Origin: Bacteroidota bacterium
GTDB lineage: Bacteria > Bacteroidota > Bacteroidia > Flavobacteriales > Schleiferiaceae
NCBI GenBank assembly: GCA_024742495.1
Contig: JANSYJ010000006.1
Coordinates: 62,001-126,000, forward strand
Direction: 5' to 3'
Length of the DNA: 64,000 nucleotides
How positions within the stretch are numbered: position 1 is the stretch's first letter; each line of letters starts with the position of its first letter. Below are positions 27,178-34,849 of the stretch, piece by piece. The notes below the pieces were generated by a model. The model searched no databases and was not told where the DNA came from. It worked only from the letters and a program-made list of their open reading frames with translations. Position numbers and translations under genes: made by a program.

Positions 27178-27474
27178 CTACAATTGATTATCAATATCCC
27201 GTCGTTGATGTAGAATTCTGATAATGTCTATTCGTTTTTCGGACTTGATGATCTTATAAAAGATGAAATGAGACTGTACTCTTGCCTTGAAATAATCTTT
27301 TCTAACAAAACTATAATCACTACCAGATTCTGGATCAAGACAAAGAAACTCTATTTCATTGAGGATTAAATTAATATATCGATTTGCTTGTTCGAAGGAC
27401 TACTCTTCGAGCGTGTAAAGCCAAATACCTTCAAGGTCTTTTTGGGCCTCCGTGCTAATTCTGAAATTCATCAT
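27178..27474 (-). pseudogene. parE: ParE-like toxin gene interrupted by an in-frame TAG
   Basis: Read as one 99-codon frame, this is a clear RelE/ParE toxin: MMNFRISTEAQKDLEGIWLYTLEE, then a TAG at codon 25 (27400-27402), then SFEQANRYINLI, PESGSDY, VRKDYFKARVQSHFIFYKI and IIRILHQRRDI to the normal C-terminus. Family members usually have Trp at the stop position (E/N-W-S), so a single TGG to TAG change explains it. No frameshift is present and no other stop occurs in the frame. The first ATG overlaps the parD stop (TAATG), the normal arrangement. The gene is either a recent pseudogene, a read-through case or a sequencing error. Confidence 0.88.
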
Positions 27475-27722
27475 TAAACCTTGACCTGCTTTTCCCTCAT
27501 TCCTTCAAGGAAATCCTCGCGATTGAAGTCTTTTACAAATCCCGATTTTTCACCTTTTTTAAATTCCTTTATTAGACTTTCCTTTTTCGACTCCTCATGT
27601 TCAAAAACCCTTAGAGCAGCTCTTATTACTTCGCTTGCGGATGAATATTTTCCAGATTTAATCTGATTCTCAATGAATGAATTAAAGTAGTCCCCTAATA
27701 AAATGGAAGTGTTCTTTGGCAT
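27474..27722 (-). CDS. parD: ParD-like antitoxin of a type II toxin-antitoxin pair
   Basis: This is an 82-residue protein with an N-terminal ribbon-helix-helix domain (SILLGDYFNSFIENQIKSGKYSSASEVIRAALRVFE), the classic ParD motif G-x-Y-x-S-A-S-E-V-I-R-x-A-L. The acidic/basic C-terminal tail (FVKDFNREDFLEG) would wrap the toxin. It is intact although the downstream toxin gene has a nonsense codon. ParD normally binds its own promoter, and I see no resolved operator upstream (27723-27800). Confidence 0.92.
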   Translation of the reverse strand: MPKNTSILLGDYFNSFIENQIKSGKYSSASEVIRAALRVFEHEESKKESLIKEFKKGEKSGFVKDFNREDFLEGMREKQVKV

Positions 27723-27969
27723 ATCTAGTTTTATTCAAATATACCAAAAGCTGGTATCCCCTCAAACTCCAGTCAATTCAAAGCATTTCGATAATAGAAG
27801 AATAAAGTTCACTTAAATGGGTACTCGGTTTCCCCAGCCTAATTATGGGCGTATATTAATATTGTTTTTACCTTCGGGAACTGCTCTCTTTAAAAGAATA
27901 ATTTTAGGAAGGTGATTAATAATTAGCTATTTAAGGAAAAGCATTAATGTCAATCAAATAATAACAAGC

Positions 27970-28347
27970 GTGGAAGTTACAGCGGAGAAAAACGATAAGG
28001 TGGCTCAGATGATCTTTGGCTCCATTTACCCCCATTACCTCAGCAGGATCGAAAAAAACGGAAGAACCAAAGCAGAACTGAATCAGGTTTTAGAATGGTT
28101 TACGGGCTATGATGAAAAGCAACTGAAGGCCCTAATTGAGGATAAGGTAAGCTTCAAAACCTTTTTTGAAAATGCCAACATTCATCCCAATGGTCATCTG
28201 ATTAAAGGAGTGGTATGTGGTTATCGCATTGAAGAGATAGCTGACGAGTTTGATTTGTACCGACAGTGCCGACGCATGGAAAAACTAATTGATGAATTGG
28301 CCAAAGGACGTAAAATGGAAAAAATTCTAAGGGAAGAGAAAAAGTAA
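27970..28347 (+). CDS. DUF2200 family protein
   Basis: This is a 125-residue cytoplasmic protein that follows the DUF2200 pattern closely: VAQMIFGSIYPHYLSRIEKNGRTKAEL, VLEWFTGYDEKQL, FKTFFENANIHPN, IKGVVCGYRIEEI and KLIDELAKGRKMEKILR. The function of the family is unknown. The only upstream start that keeps the conserved region is GTG 27970. It stands alone between the parDE remnant and a HAD phosphatase gene. Confidence 0.9.
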   Translation: MEVTAEKNDKVAQMIFGSIYPHYLSRIEKNGRTKAELNQVLEWFTGYDEKQLKALIEDKVSFKTFFENANIHPNGHLIKGVVCGYRIEEIADEFDLYRQCRRMEKLIDELAKGRKMEKILREEKK

Positions 28348-28414
28348 AGCCTCGTCTTTACCAAGCTTCAAGGAATTGATCTAAAGGATTTTAAACCCAT
28401 TAGCCATTAGGCCT

Positions 28415-29053
28415 ATGTCGATTAAGGCGGTAATTTTTGATTGTGATGGAGTTTTGGTTGATAGCGAAACGATATCGAATAAGGTTTTGATCGAAATGGC
28501 GGCCGAAGAAGGCCTCAAGGTGGATCTCAATTATGCCCTTACAAATTGGCAGGGCAAAGACTTAAAGCTAGTTTTTGAAGATCTTAATCGTTTAAAAGGC
28601 AGCTCCATTAAAGCTTCTTTCGAGCAGGATTTTCGCGAACGAACATTCTCCGCCTTTAGAAATGACATCAAGCCCATTCCGGGGGCCCTAAACCTTCTAC
28701 AAAAACTAAAGCTTCCCATCGCAGTAGCCTCCAATGGCCCTCGATCAAAAATGGCCGTCACCCTCTCCGTAACAGGCTTAGCCTCCTTTTTTAAGGATAA
28801 AATATACAGCGCTTATGACATCCAAAAATGGAAGCCAGAACCAGATTTGTTTTTGCATGTGGCATCAAGGTTACAGGTTTTACCAGAAAACTGTTTGGTG
28901 ATTGAAGATAGCATAAGCGGCGTGGAAGCGGCTTTGAAAGGAGGTTTCCAAACCTACGCCTTGGCGCATGATCACAATAGATTGGCCCTGCAGAAAAGCA
29001 ATGCCACGGTAATAAGTCACCTTGAAGAAATAGAATCAGTTCTAGATTTGTAG
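28415..29053 (+). CDS. HAD-superfamily hydrolase (beta-phosphoglucomutase-like)
   Basis: This is a 212-residue soluble HAD subfamily IA protein with a helical cap. Motif I is IFDCDGVLVDSE (nucleophile Asp9 and Asp11), motif II is PIAVASNGPRSK (Ser/Asn), motif III is the Lys in KWKPEPDLF, and motif IV is CLVIEDSISGVEAA. The cap type and motif I resemble beta-phosphoglucomutase, YniC and related sugar-phosphate phosphatases. The substrate cannot be told from sequence alone. Confidence 0.92.
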   Translation: MSIKAVIFDCDGVLVDSETISNKVLIEMAAEEGLKVDLNYALTNWQGKDLKLVFEDLNRLKGSSIKASFEQDFRERTFSAFRNDIKPIPGALNLLQKLKLPIAVASNGPRSKMAVTLSVTGLASFFKDKIYSAYDIQKWKPEPDLFLHVASRLQVLPENCLVIEDSISGVEAALKGGFQTYALAHDHNRLALQKSNATVISHLEEIESVLDL

Positions 29054-29123
29054 AAGTTTAAATTCAATTCCAACCAATCTATGAAGCTTCGCATCTACAG
29101 GGTAAATCTTAAATCCTTAAGCG

Positions 29124-30587
29124 ATGCGCTACTTCACTTTCCTCCTTATCTCACTTCTTCTCCTTAGTTCTTCATGTCAAATAGAATCGGATGATTATGG
29201 CCTTAACTATGCTGGCGGATCGGTTTACACAGGTGGTGATCAATATGAAGGTGTAGCTGAAAGTCCATTTATTAATACCAAGGATGAGCCCAGTTCCACT
29301 TTCTCCATTGATGCGGATGGCGCTTCTTATGCTAATATTCGCCGCTTCTTGCAAAATGATCAACAATTCCCGCCCGCTCCCGCCGTTCGCCTTGAAGAAA
29401 TGATGAATTACTTCCAATTGGATTATCCCTTTACAAGTACCGATCACCCAATTGATTTAAATGGCGAAATGAGCAGCTGTCCCTGGGAGCCCGAGCATCA
29501 TTTAGTTCGGATTGGTATTCAGGGAAAAGATATTCCTGCAAATGATTTACCAGCAAGCAATTATGTTTTTTTAATCGATGTATCTGGCTCCATGAATTCC
29601 ATGGATAAATTAGAACTGCTTAAATCTGGATTTAATCTATTTGTTGAAGAGCTGCGTCCACAAGATCGAGTGGCCATTGTGACCTATGCTGGAAGTTCCA
29701 GAATTGCCTTGCCTTCTACCAGCGGAAGCCAGAAAGCCACCATTCACACGGCAATAAACAATCTAAATGCTGGCGGAGGTACTGCAGGTGCCGCAGGCAT
29801 AATCACCGCTTACGATATTGCTCAGCAAAATTTTATTCCTAATGGAAATAATAGAGTGATTATTGGCTCAGATGGCGATTTTAATATTGGCGTCAGTAAT
29901 CCCGATTCCCTGGAAGCGCTCGTTGAGCGAAAGCGAGAATATGGTGTTTTTCTTACGGTACTTGGCGTCGGCCGTGGTAATTTAAATGAAGCGATGATGG
30001 AGCGAATTGCCAATAATGGAAATGGAACTTACGAATACATCGACAAGCTTAGCCAACTTAAAAAGGTCTTTGTTCATGAGGCCTCAAAATTTCATACTGT
30101 GGCTAAGGATGTCAAGGTGCAAGTGCATTTCGATCCACGCATGGTAAGGAGATATCGTCTCATCGGCTATGAAAACCGTGCTTTAAATAATTCTGATTTT
30201 GATAATGACAGCGTGGATGCTGGAGAAATTGGTGCCAATCAAAATATTACTGCCTTATACGAAGTGGAACTAAGCGAAAGCTCCAGTCTAATGACTAAAA
30301 CCCCTTCTTTCACCATTGACTTCCGTTACAAGAAGCCCCAATCAAATTTGAGTAAACTCATTAGTTTAGAAGTTCTTAATAGCAATAGGACCTTCCATAA
30401 TTCTTCCGATGCTCATCAGTTTACCGCTGCGGTAGCGGCCTTTGGAATGCAGTTAAGCAATTCCATCTACGGTGGGAACTATTCCTATGCGGATATCCTG
30501 CAAGTCCTCGATGATCTAAACCTTCCCGATCCACATGGCTATAAAGAGGAACTGCGTAGTTTGGTAAACTTGGCGAGTTCGATGTAA
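29124..30587 (+). CDS. VWA-domain lipoprotein (YfbK-like)
   Basis: This is a 487-residue lipoprotein with lipobox SSSC (Cys18). After a linker comes the VWA-associated N-terminal domain (FSIDADGASYANIRRFL...RLEEMMNYF) and a VWA domain with an intact metal-ion-dependent adhesion site, D-V-S-G-S, plus SDGDFNIGVSNPDSLEALVERKR. The C-terminal part is the YfbK/DUF3520-type domain, ending with LRSLVNLASS. Homologues are common in Bacteroidota, and their role at the cell surface is unknown. It stands alone. Confidence 0.9.
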   Translation: MRYFTFLLISLLLLSSSCQIESDDYGLNYAGGSVYTGGDQYEGVAESPFINTKDEPSSTFSIDADGASYANIRRFLQNDQQFPPAPAVRLEEMMNYFQLDYPFTSTDHPIDLNGEMSSCPWEPEHHLVRIGIQGKDIPANDLPASNYVFLIDVSGSMNSMDKLELLKSGFNLFVEELRPQDRVAIVTYAGSSRIALPSTSGSQKATIHTAINNLNAGGGTAGAAGIITAYDIAQQNFIPNGNNRVIIGSDGDFNIGVSNPDSLEALVERKREYGVFLTVLGVGRGNLNEAMMERIANNGNGTYEYIDKLSQLKKVFVHEASKFHTVAKDVKVQVHFDPRMVRRYRLIGYENRALNNSDFDNDSVDAGEIGANQNITALYEVELSESSSLMTKTPSFTIDFRYKKPQSNLSKLISLEVLNSNRTFHNSSDAHQFTAAVAAFGMQLSNSIYGGNYSYADILQVLDDLNLPDPHGYKEELRSLVNLASSM

Positions 30588-30647
30588 GAAGTTTGTGGCT
30601 ACCTTAGGGATGCTATAAAAAGACTAAGTACCTAATAAAAAGCCGAT

Positions 30648-31703
30648 CTAAGATTTTTCGTAATGAGAAAGCACCCAGCCCACAGCATCCCAAACATTGT
30701 TGAGCTGCGGCGGAACCATTACAAAGTAATTTCGCTGAGTACTAGGACTGTGAATGCGGGCAAATTGACTTTGCTCCCCGGAAGCGAAATCTATTGATTT
30801 ACAACGGAAAAGCATTTGTTGATTATTCTCATTATCCACATCAATATCAATTACTTGCAAATTATAAAGCTTACTAAGCTTTTCCCATCCCAACTTTTCT
30901 AAAAAGCAATTTCGTATCGCTGGGTCTTTGTGTTCCTCTAAGTCATGCCGGGAAATTAGTTCTGGTGCCTCAATTAACTTGGCTGGAACAGGAATTCCCT
31001 GCCAATAATACAAACGGTAGTGATTATTCCACATTAAGGCGGGGCCATTCTCATGGTGTAAACGATCGTCCTCCCCTTCTACTCGATTGGGCTTAGGACA
31101 CCACAGTACCAAGTCCTCAAAACAATAGGCATGCATCAAGCCATTGCCTAAAATATCGGCCATATTTCTCGCTCCTTCAACCTCATCCCAATGTTCGTGG
31201 TAAACGGATAACCACTGATGATCACGCCAATGCGGATGATGCGCCACTTGAGCCGCTTGCAAATGATCGCGCTTTAGCTGACGATTATTCTCTTCTTCAA
31301 TGGCCGCTTCAATTTCTTGAAAAGCTGGATTGAGCAATTGGTACTGCTGTGAGGCCCTTTCTTCACTGCCATAGGCTAAGAAAAGTGGCCTTGCAATTTG
31401 GTTGCCTACATAATCCCATAACCTTTGATTGAGGTCTATTAGTGCCTTGGGATACTCGGCTAAAAAACGATCCAAACTAGCGAAGCTTTCATGCTTGAAA
31501 GTCAAGCCGCCACGCTTACCCTTAGCCAGGTTAATGGCCTTTTGCAAAAGAAATGGTGACTCAAAGACAATGAGCTGGGGAGCATTCAAATCCAAAGCTT
31601 CATATAGGCGAGCAAAGGACGAACTCATGGCCGTATTAATCTGAGCATCATTTTCTGATTGCTTTAGTATTAATGGCCTTATATGCTTAAAATGAATTTT
31701 CAA
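30648..31703 (-). CDS. DUF6745-like protein of unknown function
   Basis: This is a 351-residue soluble protein. The C-terminal half fits the DUF6745 pattern found at the end of some leucine-rich-repeat-like proteins: GPALMWNNHYRLYYWQGIPVPAKLIE, then DPAIRNCFLEKLGWEKLSK and WDAVGWVLSHY. The N-terminal half is helical (AINLAKGKRGG, YPKALIDLNQRLWDYVGNQIARP). I know no biochemical function. It stands alone, flanked by gaps of 60 and about 140 bases. Confidence 0.75.
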   Translation of the reverse strand: MKIHFKHIRPLILKQSENDAQINTAMSSSFARLYEALDLNAPQLIVFESPFLLQKAINLAKGKRGGLTFKHESFASLDRFLAEYPKALIDLNQRLWDYVGNQIARPLFLAYGSEERASQQYQLLNPAFQEIEAAIEEENNRQLKRDHLQAAQVAHHPHWRDHQWLSVYHEHWDEVEGARNMADILGNGLMHAYCFEDLVLWCPKPNRVEGEDDRLHHENGPALMWNNHYRLYYWQGIPVPAKLIEAPELISRHDLEEHKDPAIRNCFLEKLGWEKLSKLYNLQVIDIDVDNENNQQMLFRCKSIDFASGEQSQFARIHSPSTQRNYFVMVPPQLNNVWDAVGWVLSHYEKS

Positions 31704-31842
31704 TCCAAAACTGTTAGCAAGACCATTCCTGTTTTACCCGGAGTTTAGGCGGTCTTATTGTTAGTGGAGTGATTTGAAACTTAAATAATTGGCCTCAAGC
31801 CTTGTATAAATCTTGATATGAAAAAACGGAATGTCTTTGTAT

Positions 31843-32229
31843 TTAAGTCTTTTCTCCCCTCTCAGAATAAACGCCTTTAGTTGCTAAAGGTTTGTTTCCT
31901 AGGTAAAAGAAAAGCAAGGCACCTGCAGAGTATGCCAGAATATCCAAGGGGTCGGAATAATGCCTGCTGTCGATTTTAGGAAAATACCATTCGAATAAGA
32001 AACTATACCAAGCAACAAAGCCCAGCACCCAATACCAAGAAATTCTAAAATCGGGATCGGCGGGAAAGATATTTTGAAAAAATGCCAAGGCCAAACCTAG
32101 AACGATGGGTGGTGCAAGCACATCATCCAAGTAAGCATGCACATAAGGGATGGACCAAAATTTCTCTACAATTTGATGGACCAAAAACAATGTGGCGCTA
32201 ATCCAAAATAGGCGACTAAGGCGATACAT
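31843..32229 (-). CDS. Small integral membrane protein, unknown function
   Basis: This is a 128-residue protein with four likely membrane helices (FWISATLFLVHQIVEKF, APPIVLGLALAFFQ, WYWVLGFVAWYSFLFEWYF, DILAYSAGALLFFYLG). Conserved-looking polar spots are YLDDVLAP and HYSDPLDI. Bacteroidota homologues are sometimes called magnesium-citrate transporter, which I consider unsupported. It overlaps the start/stop of the zinc-ribbon gene by one base, so the two form a pair. Confidence 0.72.
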   Translation of the reverse strand: MYRLSRLFWISATLFLVHQIVEKFWSIPYVHAYLDDVLAPPIVLGLALAFFQNIFPADPDFRISWYWVLGFVAWYSFLFEWYFPKIDSRHYSDPLDILAYSAGALLFFYLGNKPLATKGVYSERGEKT

Positions 32230-32498
32230 TAATGAACGGTGCTGCTCGCCATCGCGGCAACCATGCTAATAATGCTAAAGAAGATGAGCTGAATAAATCG
32301 TAAAACATATAAAAAGCCCTTACGAATAAAAGGGGTGTCGGGATCGATTTTTAAAAGTGGCATGCCCCTAAATTCAATCTTCTCCCGCTCCTCAATTTCG
32401 CTTAGGTGACGATCGTTGAGCCTTTTACCGCAGTAATTACAGTTCTCAAGATGGCCATTGGTCCAAAAACCGCAATGTTCGCACTTCGATTCTTTCAC
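32229..32498 (-). CDS. Zinc-ribbon protein with C-terminal membrane helix
   Basis: This is an 89-residue protein with an N-terminal zinc ribbon, CEHCGFW and CNYCGKR (two C-x-x-C knuckles 9 residues apart). A charged linker and one C-terminal membrane segment (FIQLIFFSIISMVAAMA) follow. The topology is that of a tail-anchored cytoplasmic zinc protein. It is the first gene of a two-gene unit with the membrane protein at 31843 and is divergent from the HMG-CoA reductase gene across 84 bases. Confidence 0.75.
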   Translation of the reverse strand: MKESKCEHCGFWTNGHLENCNYCGKRLNDRHLSEIEEREKIEFRGMPLLKIDPDTPFIRKGFLYVLRFIQLIFFSIISMVAAMASSTVH

Positions 32499-32557
32499 AA
32501 GCTTTTAAGAATTTAATTACAACAAAGAAACAACAGAATGGTTAAGGATGATGCACG

Positions 32558-32565
32558 TATATTTG
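32558..32565 (+). promoter_or_regulatory. Probable -7 element for the HMG-CoA reductase gene
   Basis: TATATTTG is an exact TAnnTTTG match 17 bases before the ATG at 32583, in the short divergent intergenic region. A TTG at the expected distance is missing. Confidence 0.4.
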
Positions 32566-32582
32566 AATTTTAATATTTCCGC

Positions 32583-33932
32583 ATGCCTCAACCCATAAAG
32601 GGCTTTTCTAAGCTCAGTAAAGAAGCAAAAATCGAATGGCTAAGTGATCAGTTTTTCGATAGTCCCGAATCAGCAATTGCCCTATTAAAGCAGTATTGGC
32701 ATAGCGATGCCAAGATTCAAAAATTACATGACGAGTTTATTGAGAACACGCTAAGTAATTACTATATGCCTTTTGGTGTAGCCCCAAATTTTAAAATTGA
32801 CGGGGAACTTTATACCATCCCCATGGCGATTGAAGAAAGCTCCGTTGTTGCTGCGGCCGCAAAAAGTGCTACTTATTGGTTAGAACGTGGTGGATTTAAA
32901 ACTACCATTGTCGCTACCAAAAAGGTAGGTCACGTGCATTTTATGTATCAAGGTGATGCCGCCAAATTAAAGGACTTTTTTGAAGAAACTAAAGAAGCCT
33001 TATTACAGGATACAGAGGAACTTACGGCTAATATGCGTGCTCGCGGTGGCGGTATTCTTAGCTTAAAGTTAATTGATAAAACAGCCGAGCTTGCTAACTA
33101 CTGGCAAATAGAAGCCTTGTTTGATACCTGCGACTCCATGGGCGCTAATTTTATCAATTCTTGCCTCGAACAGTTTTCAAAAACTTTCCAAAATGCCATA
33201 GCTCAAGATCAGCGCTTCAGTCATTCTGAAAAAGAGATTCAAGTGGTAATGTGCATATTATCCAACTACACCCCAGAATGTATCGTAAGGTCGGAGGTTT
33301 CCTGCAAGGTGGAAGAGCTTAATGGCGATGCCGGTATTAGCCCTGAGGAGTTTGCCGAAAAATTTCAGAGAGCGGTAAAAATTGCCGAAATAGAACCCTA
33401 CCGTGCCACTACTCATAATAAGGGTATAATGAATGGTATTGATGCGGTTATCATTGCCACTGGAAATGACTTCCGCGCGGTTGAAGCCGCTTGTCATACC
33501 TATGCCGGTAAAAATGGTCGCTACTCCTCGCTATCGCATTGCGAAGTGAAAGATGGAATATTTAGGTTTTGGATAGAAGTGCCTTTGGCCTTAGGAACAG
33601 TTGGTGGTTTAACCAGTTTACACCCGATGGTAAAATTCTCCATGGATTTACTACAAAAACCAAATGCTAGCAAGCTAATGAGTATTGTTGCTAGCTCGGG
33701 ATTGGCGCAAAATTTTGCCGCGCTAAGAGCGCTTACCACTACCGGGATTCAAAAAGGACATATGAAGATGCACCTTTTAAACATCCTTAACCAATTAGAG
33801 GCGACCGAAGCGGAGAAAGAAAGCATTGTAAATTATTTCAAGGATAAGATTGTTTCTCATAGCGCAGCGGTAAATAAATTCTGTGAACTAAGAGGCATTA
33901 AAAGCCCTTCCGAAATTAAGAAAGGCCATTAA
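32583..33932 (+). CDS. Hydroxymethylglutaryl-CoA reductase, class II type
   Basis: This is a 449-residue enzyme of the mevalonate pathway that interconverts HMG-CoA and mevalonate. Class II features are the N-terminal GFSKLSKEAKIEWL, PMAIEESSVVAAAAKSATYW (substrate-binding Glu), CDSMGANFINS (cofactor-binding D-x-M-G-x-N), ATGNDFRAVEAACHTYA and LGTVGGLTSLHP. Automated annotation often calls class II enzymes degradative. In Bacteroidota with the mevalonate route it acts biosynthetically, and the adjacent GHMP kinase gene supports that. The gene ends TAATG, overlapping the next start by one base. Confidence 0.93.
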   Translation: MPQPIKGFSKLSKEAKIEWLSDQFFDSPESAIALLKQYWHSDAKIQKLHDEFIENTLSNYYMPFGVAPNFKIDGELYTIPMAIEESSVVAAAAKSATYWLERGGFKTTIVATKKVGHVHFMYQGDAAKLKDFFEETKEALLQDTEELTANMRARGGGILSLKLIDKTAELANYWQIEALFDTCDSMGANFINSCLEQFSKTFQNAIAQDQRFSHSEKEIQVVMCILSNYTPECIVRSEVSCKVEELNGDAGISPEEFAEKFQRAVKIAEIEPYRATTHNKGIMNGIDAVIIATGNDFRAVEAACHTYAGKNGRYSSLSHCEVKDGIFRFWIEVPLALGTVGGLTSLHPMVKFSMDLLQKPNASKLMSIVASSGLAQNFAALRALTTTGIQKGHMKMHLLNILNQLEATEAEKESIVNYFKDKIVSHSAAVNKFCELRGIKSPSEIKKGH

Positions 33933-34795
33933 TGAAAAGCTTCTTTGCCCCCGGTAAGCTTATGCTCAGCGGGGAGTATAGTGTTCTTCAGGGAGCTCAT
34001 GCCTTGGCGGTTCCAACTAAAATGGGGCAGCATTTAAAGGTTGAAGCTTATGCCAAAAACGATTTGCGCTATTCGGCCTACGATGATGCCAATAATTTAT
34101 GGCTCGACTTTCATCTTTCTGAAGCTAAAAGTGAGGCGGAGGTCTTAGTGCGTGATATTCTCTATCAAGCCATGGATAAAGAGGCATTAAAGGGATGGCA
34201 TCTTAGCACCAAACTCGATTTCCCAAGAGCTTGGGGCCTAGGCAGTAGCAGCACCTTTATTAGCCTCATTGCCCAATGGACCGAGCATGAGGTTTGGCCC
34301 CTTTTCTTCAAATTTTTAAAAGGCAGTGGCTACGATGTAGCTGTGGCTGAAGAAAGAGCCTGTCTGATGTATCAGCTTGAAGAAGAGCATAAACCCAAAT
34401 GGACCAAGGTTAAAATTCCAAAGTTTTTTAAGGATACCGCCCTTGTTTACCTAGGTGAAAAACAGAATAGTGCTAATGAAGTTAAGCGCTTTTTAAGTGA
34501 AAAACGTTCCGCTGCCCTTGTGGAAGAAATCTCGAGCTTAAGCTTAAACTTACTGGAACTTAAGGATCGAAAAGAATTGGCCGAATGGATGATAGAGCAT
34601 GAATCCAAAACAGCAGAGCTTATCGGTCGCCGTCCGGTGCCGCCTTTGCGCCTACCTAAAATTGAGGGGCAGGCAAAATCTTTAGGAGCTTGGGGCGGCG
34701 ATTTCATTTGGCTTAGTCATGCCGAATCTATCAAAACGGTTCAGGAAAATGGTTTCCCAGATGCCTATCCGTTTTTTAAATTGGTAGAAGACTAA
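33932..34795 (+). CDS. GYDIA-family GHMP kinase
   Basis: This is a 287-residue GHMP-superfamily kinase. It shows the N-terminal FFAPGKLMLSGEYSVLQGAHALA, the glycine/serine phosphate loop WGLGSSSTFI, and the subfamily hallmark GSGYDVAVAEE (GYDIA-like). GYDIA proteins are Bacteroidota mevalonate-pathway kinases presumed to act on mevalonate or a phosphorylated intermediate. The one-base overlap with the HMG-CoA reductase gene argues for a shared pathway and transcript. The exact substrate is inferred. Confidence 0.9.
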   Translation: MKSFFAPGKLMLSGEYSVLQGAHALAVPTKMGQHLKVEAYAKNDLRYSAYDDANNLWLDFHLSEAKSEAEVLVRDILYQAMDKEALKGWHLSTKLDFPRAWGLGSSSTFISLIAQWTEHEVWPLFFKFLKGSGYDVAVAEERACLMYQLEEEHKPKWTKVKIPKFFKDTALVYLGEKQNSANEVKRFLSEKRSAALVEEISSLSLNLLELKDRKELAEWMIEHESKTAELIGRRPVPPLRLPKIEGQAKSLGAWGGDFIWLSHAESIKTVQENGFPDAYPFFKLVED

Positions 34796-34849
34796 TTAGA
34801 TAGCTTATCCCCTGCTCATTTTTTTTAACTTGCTGGAAGAAAGGAGCGC

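Noticed and set aside
27178..27399. Downstream part of parE as a separate small gene
   Set aside because: After the TAG there is no good start codon or ribosome-binding site, and the sequence simply continues the ParE fold.
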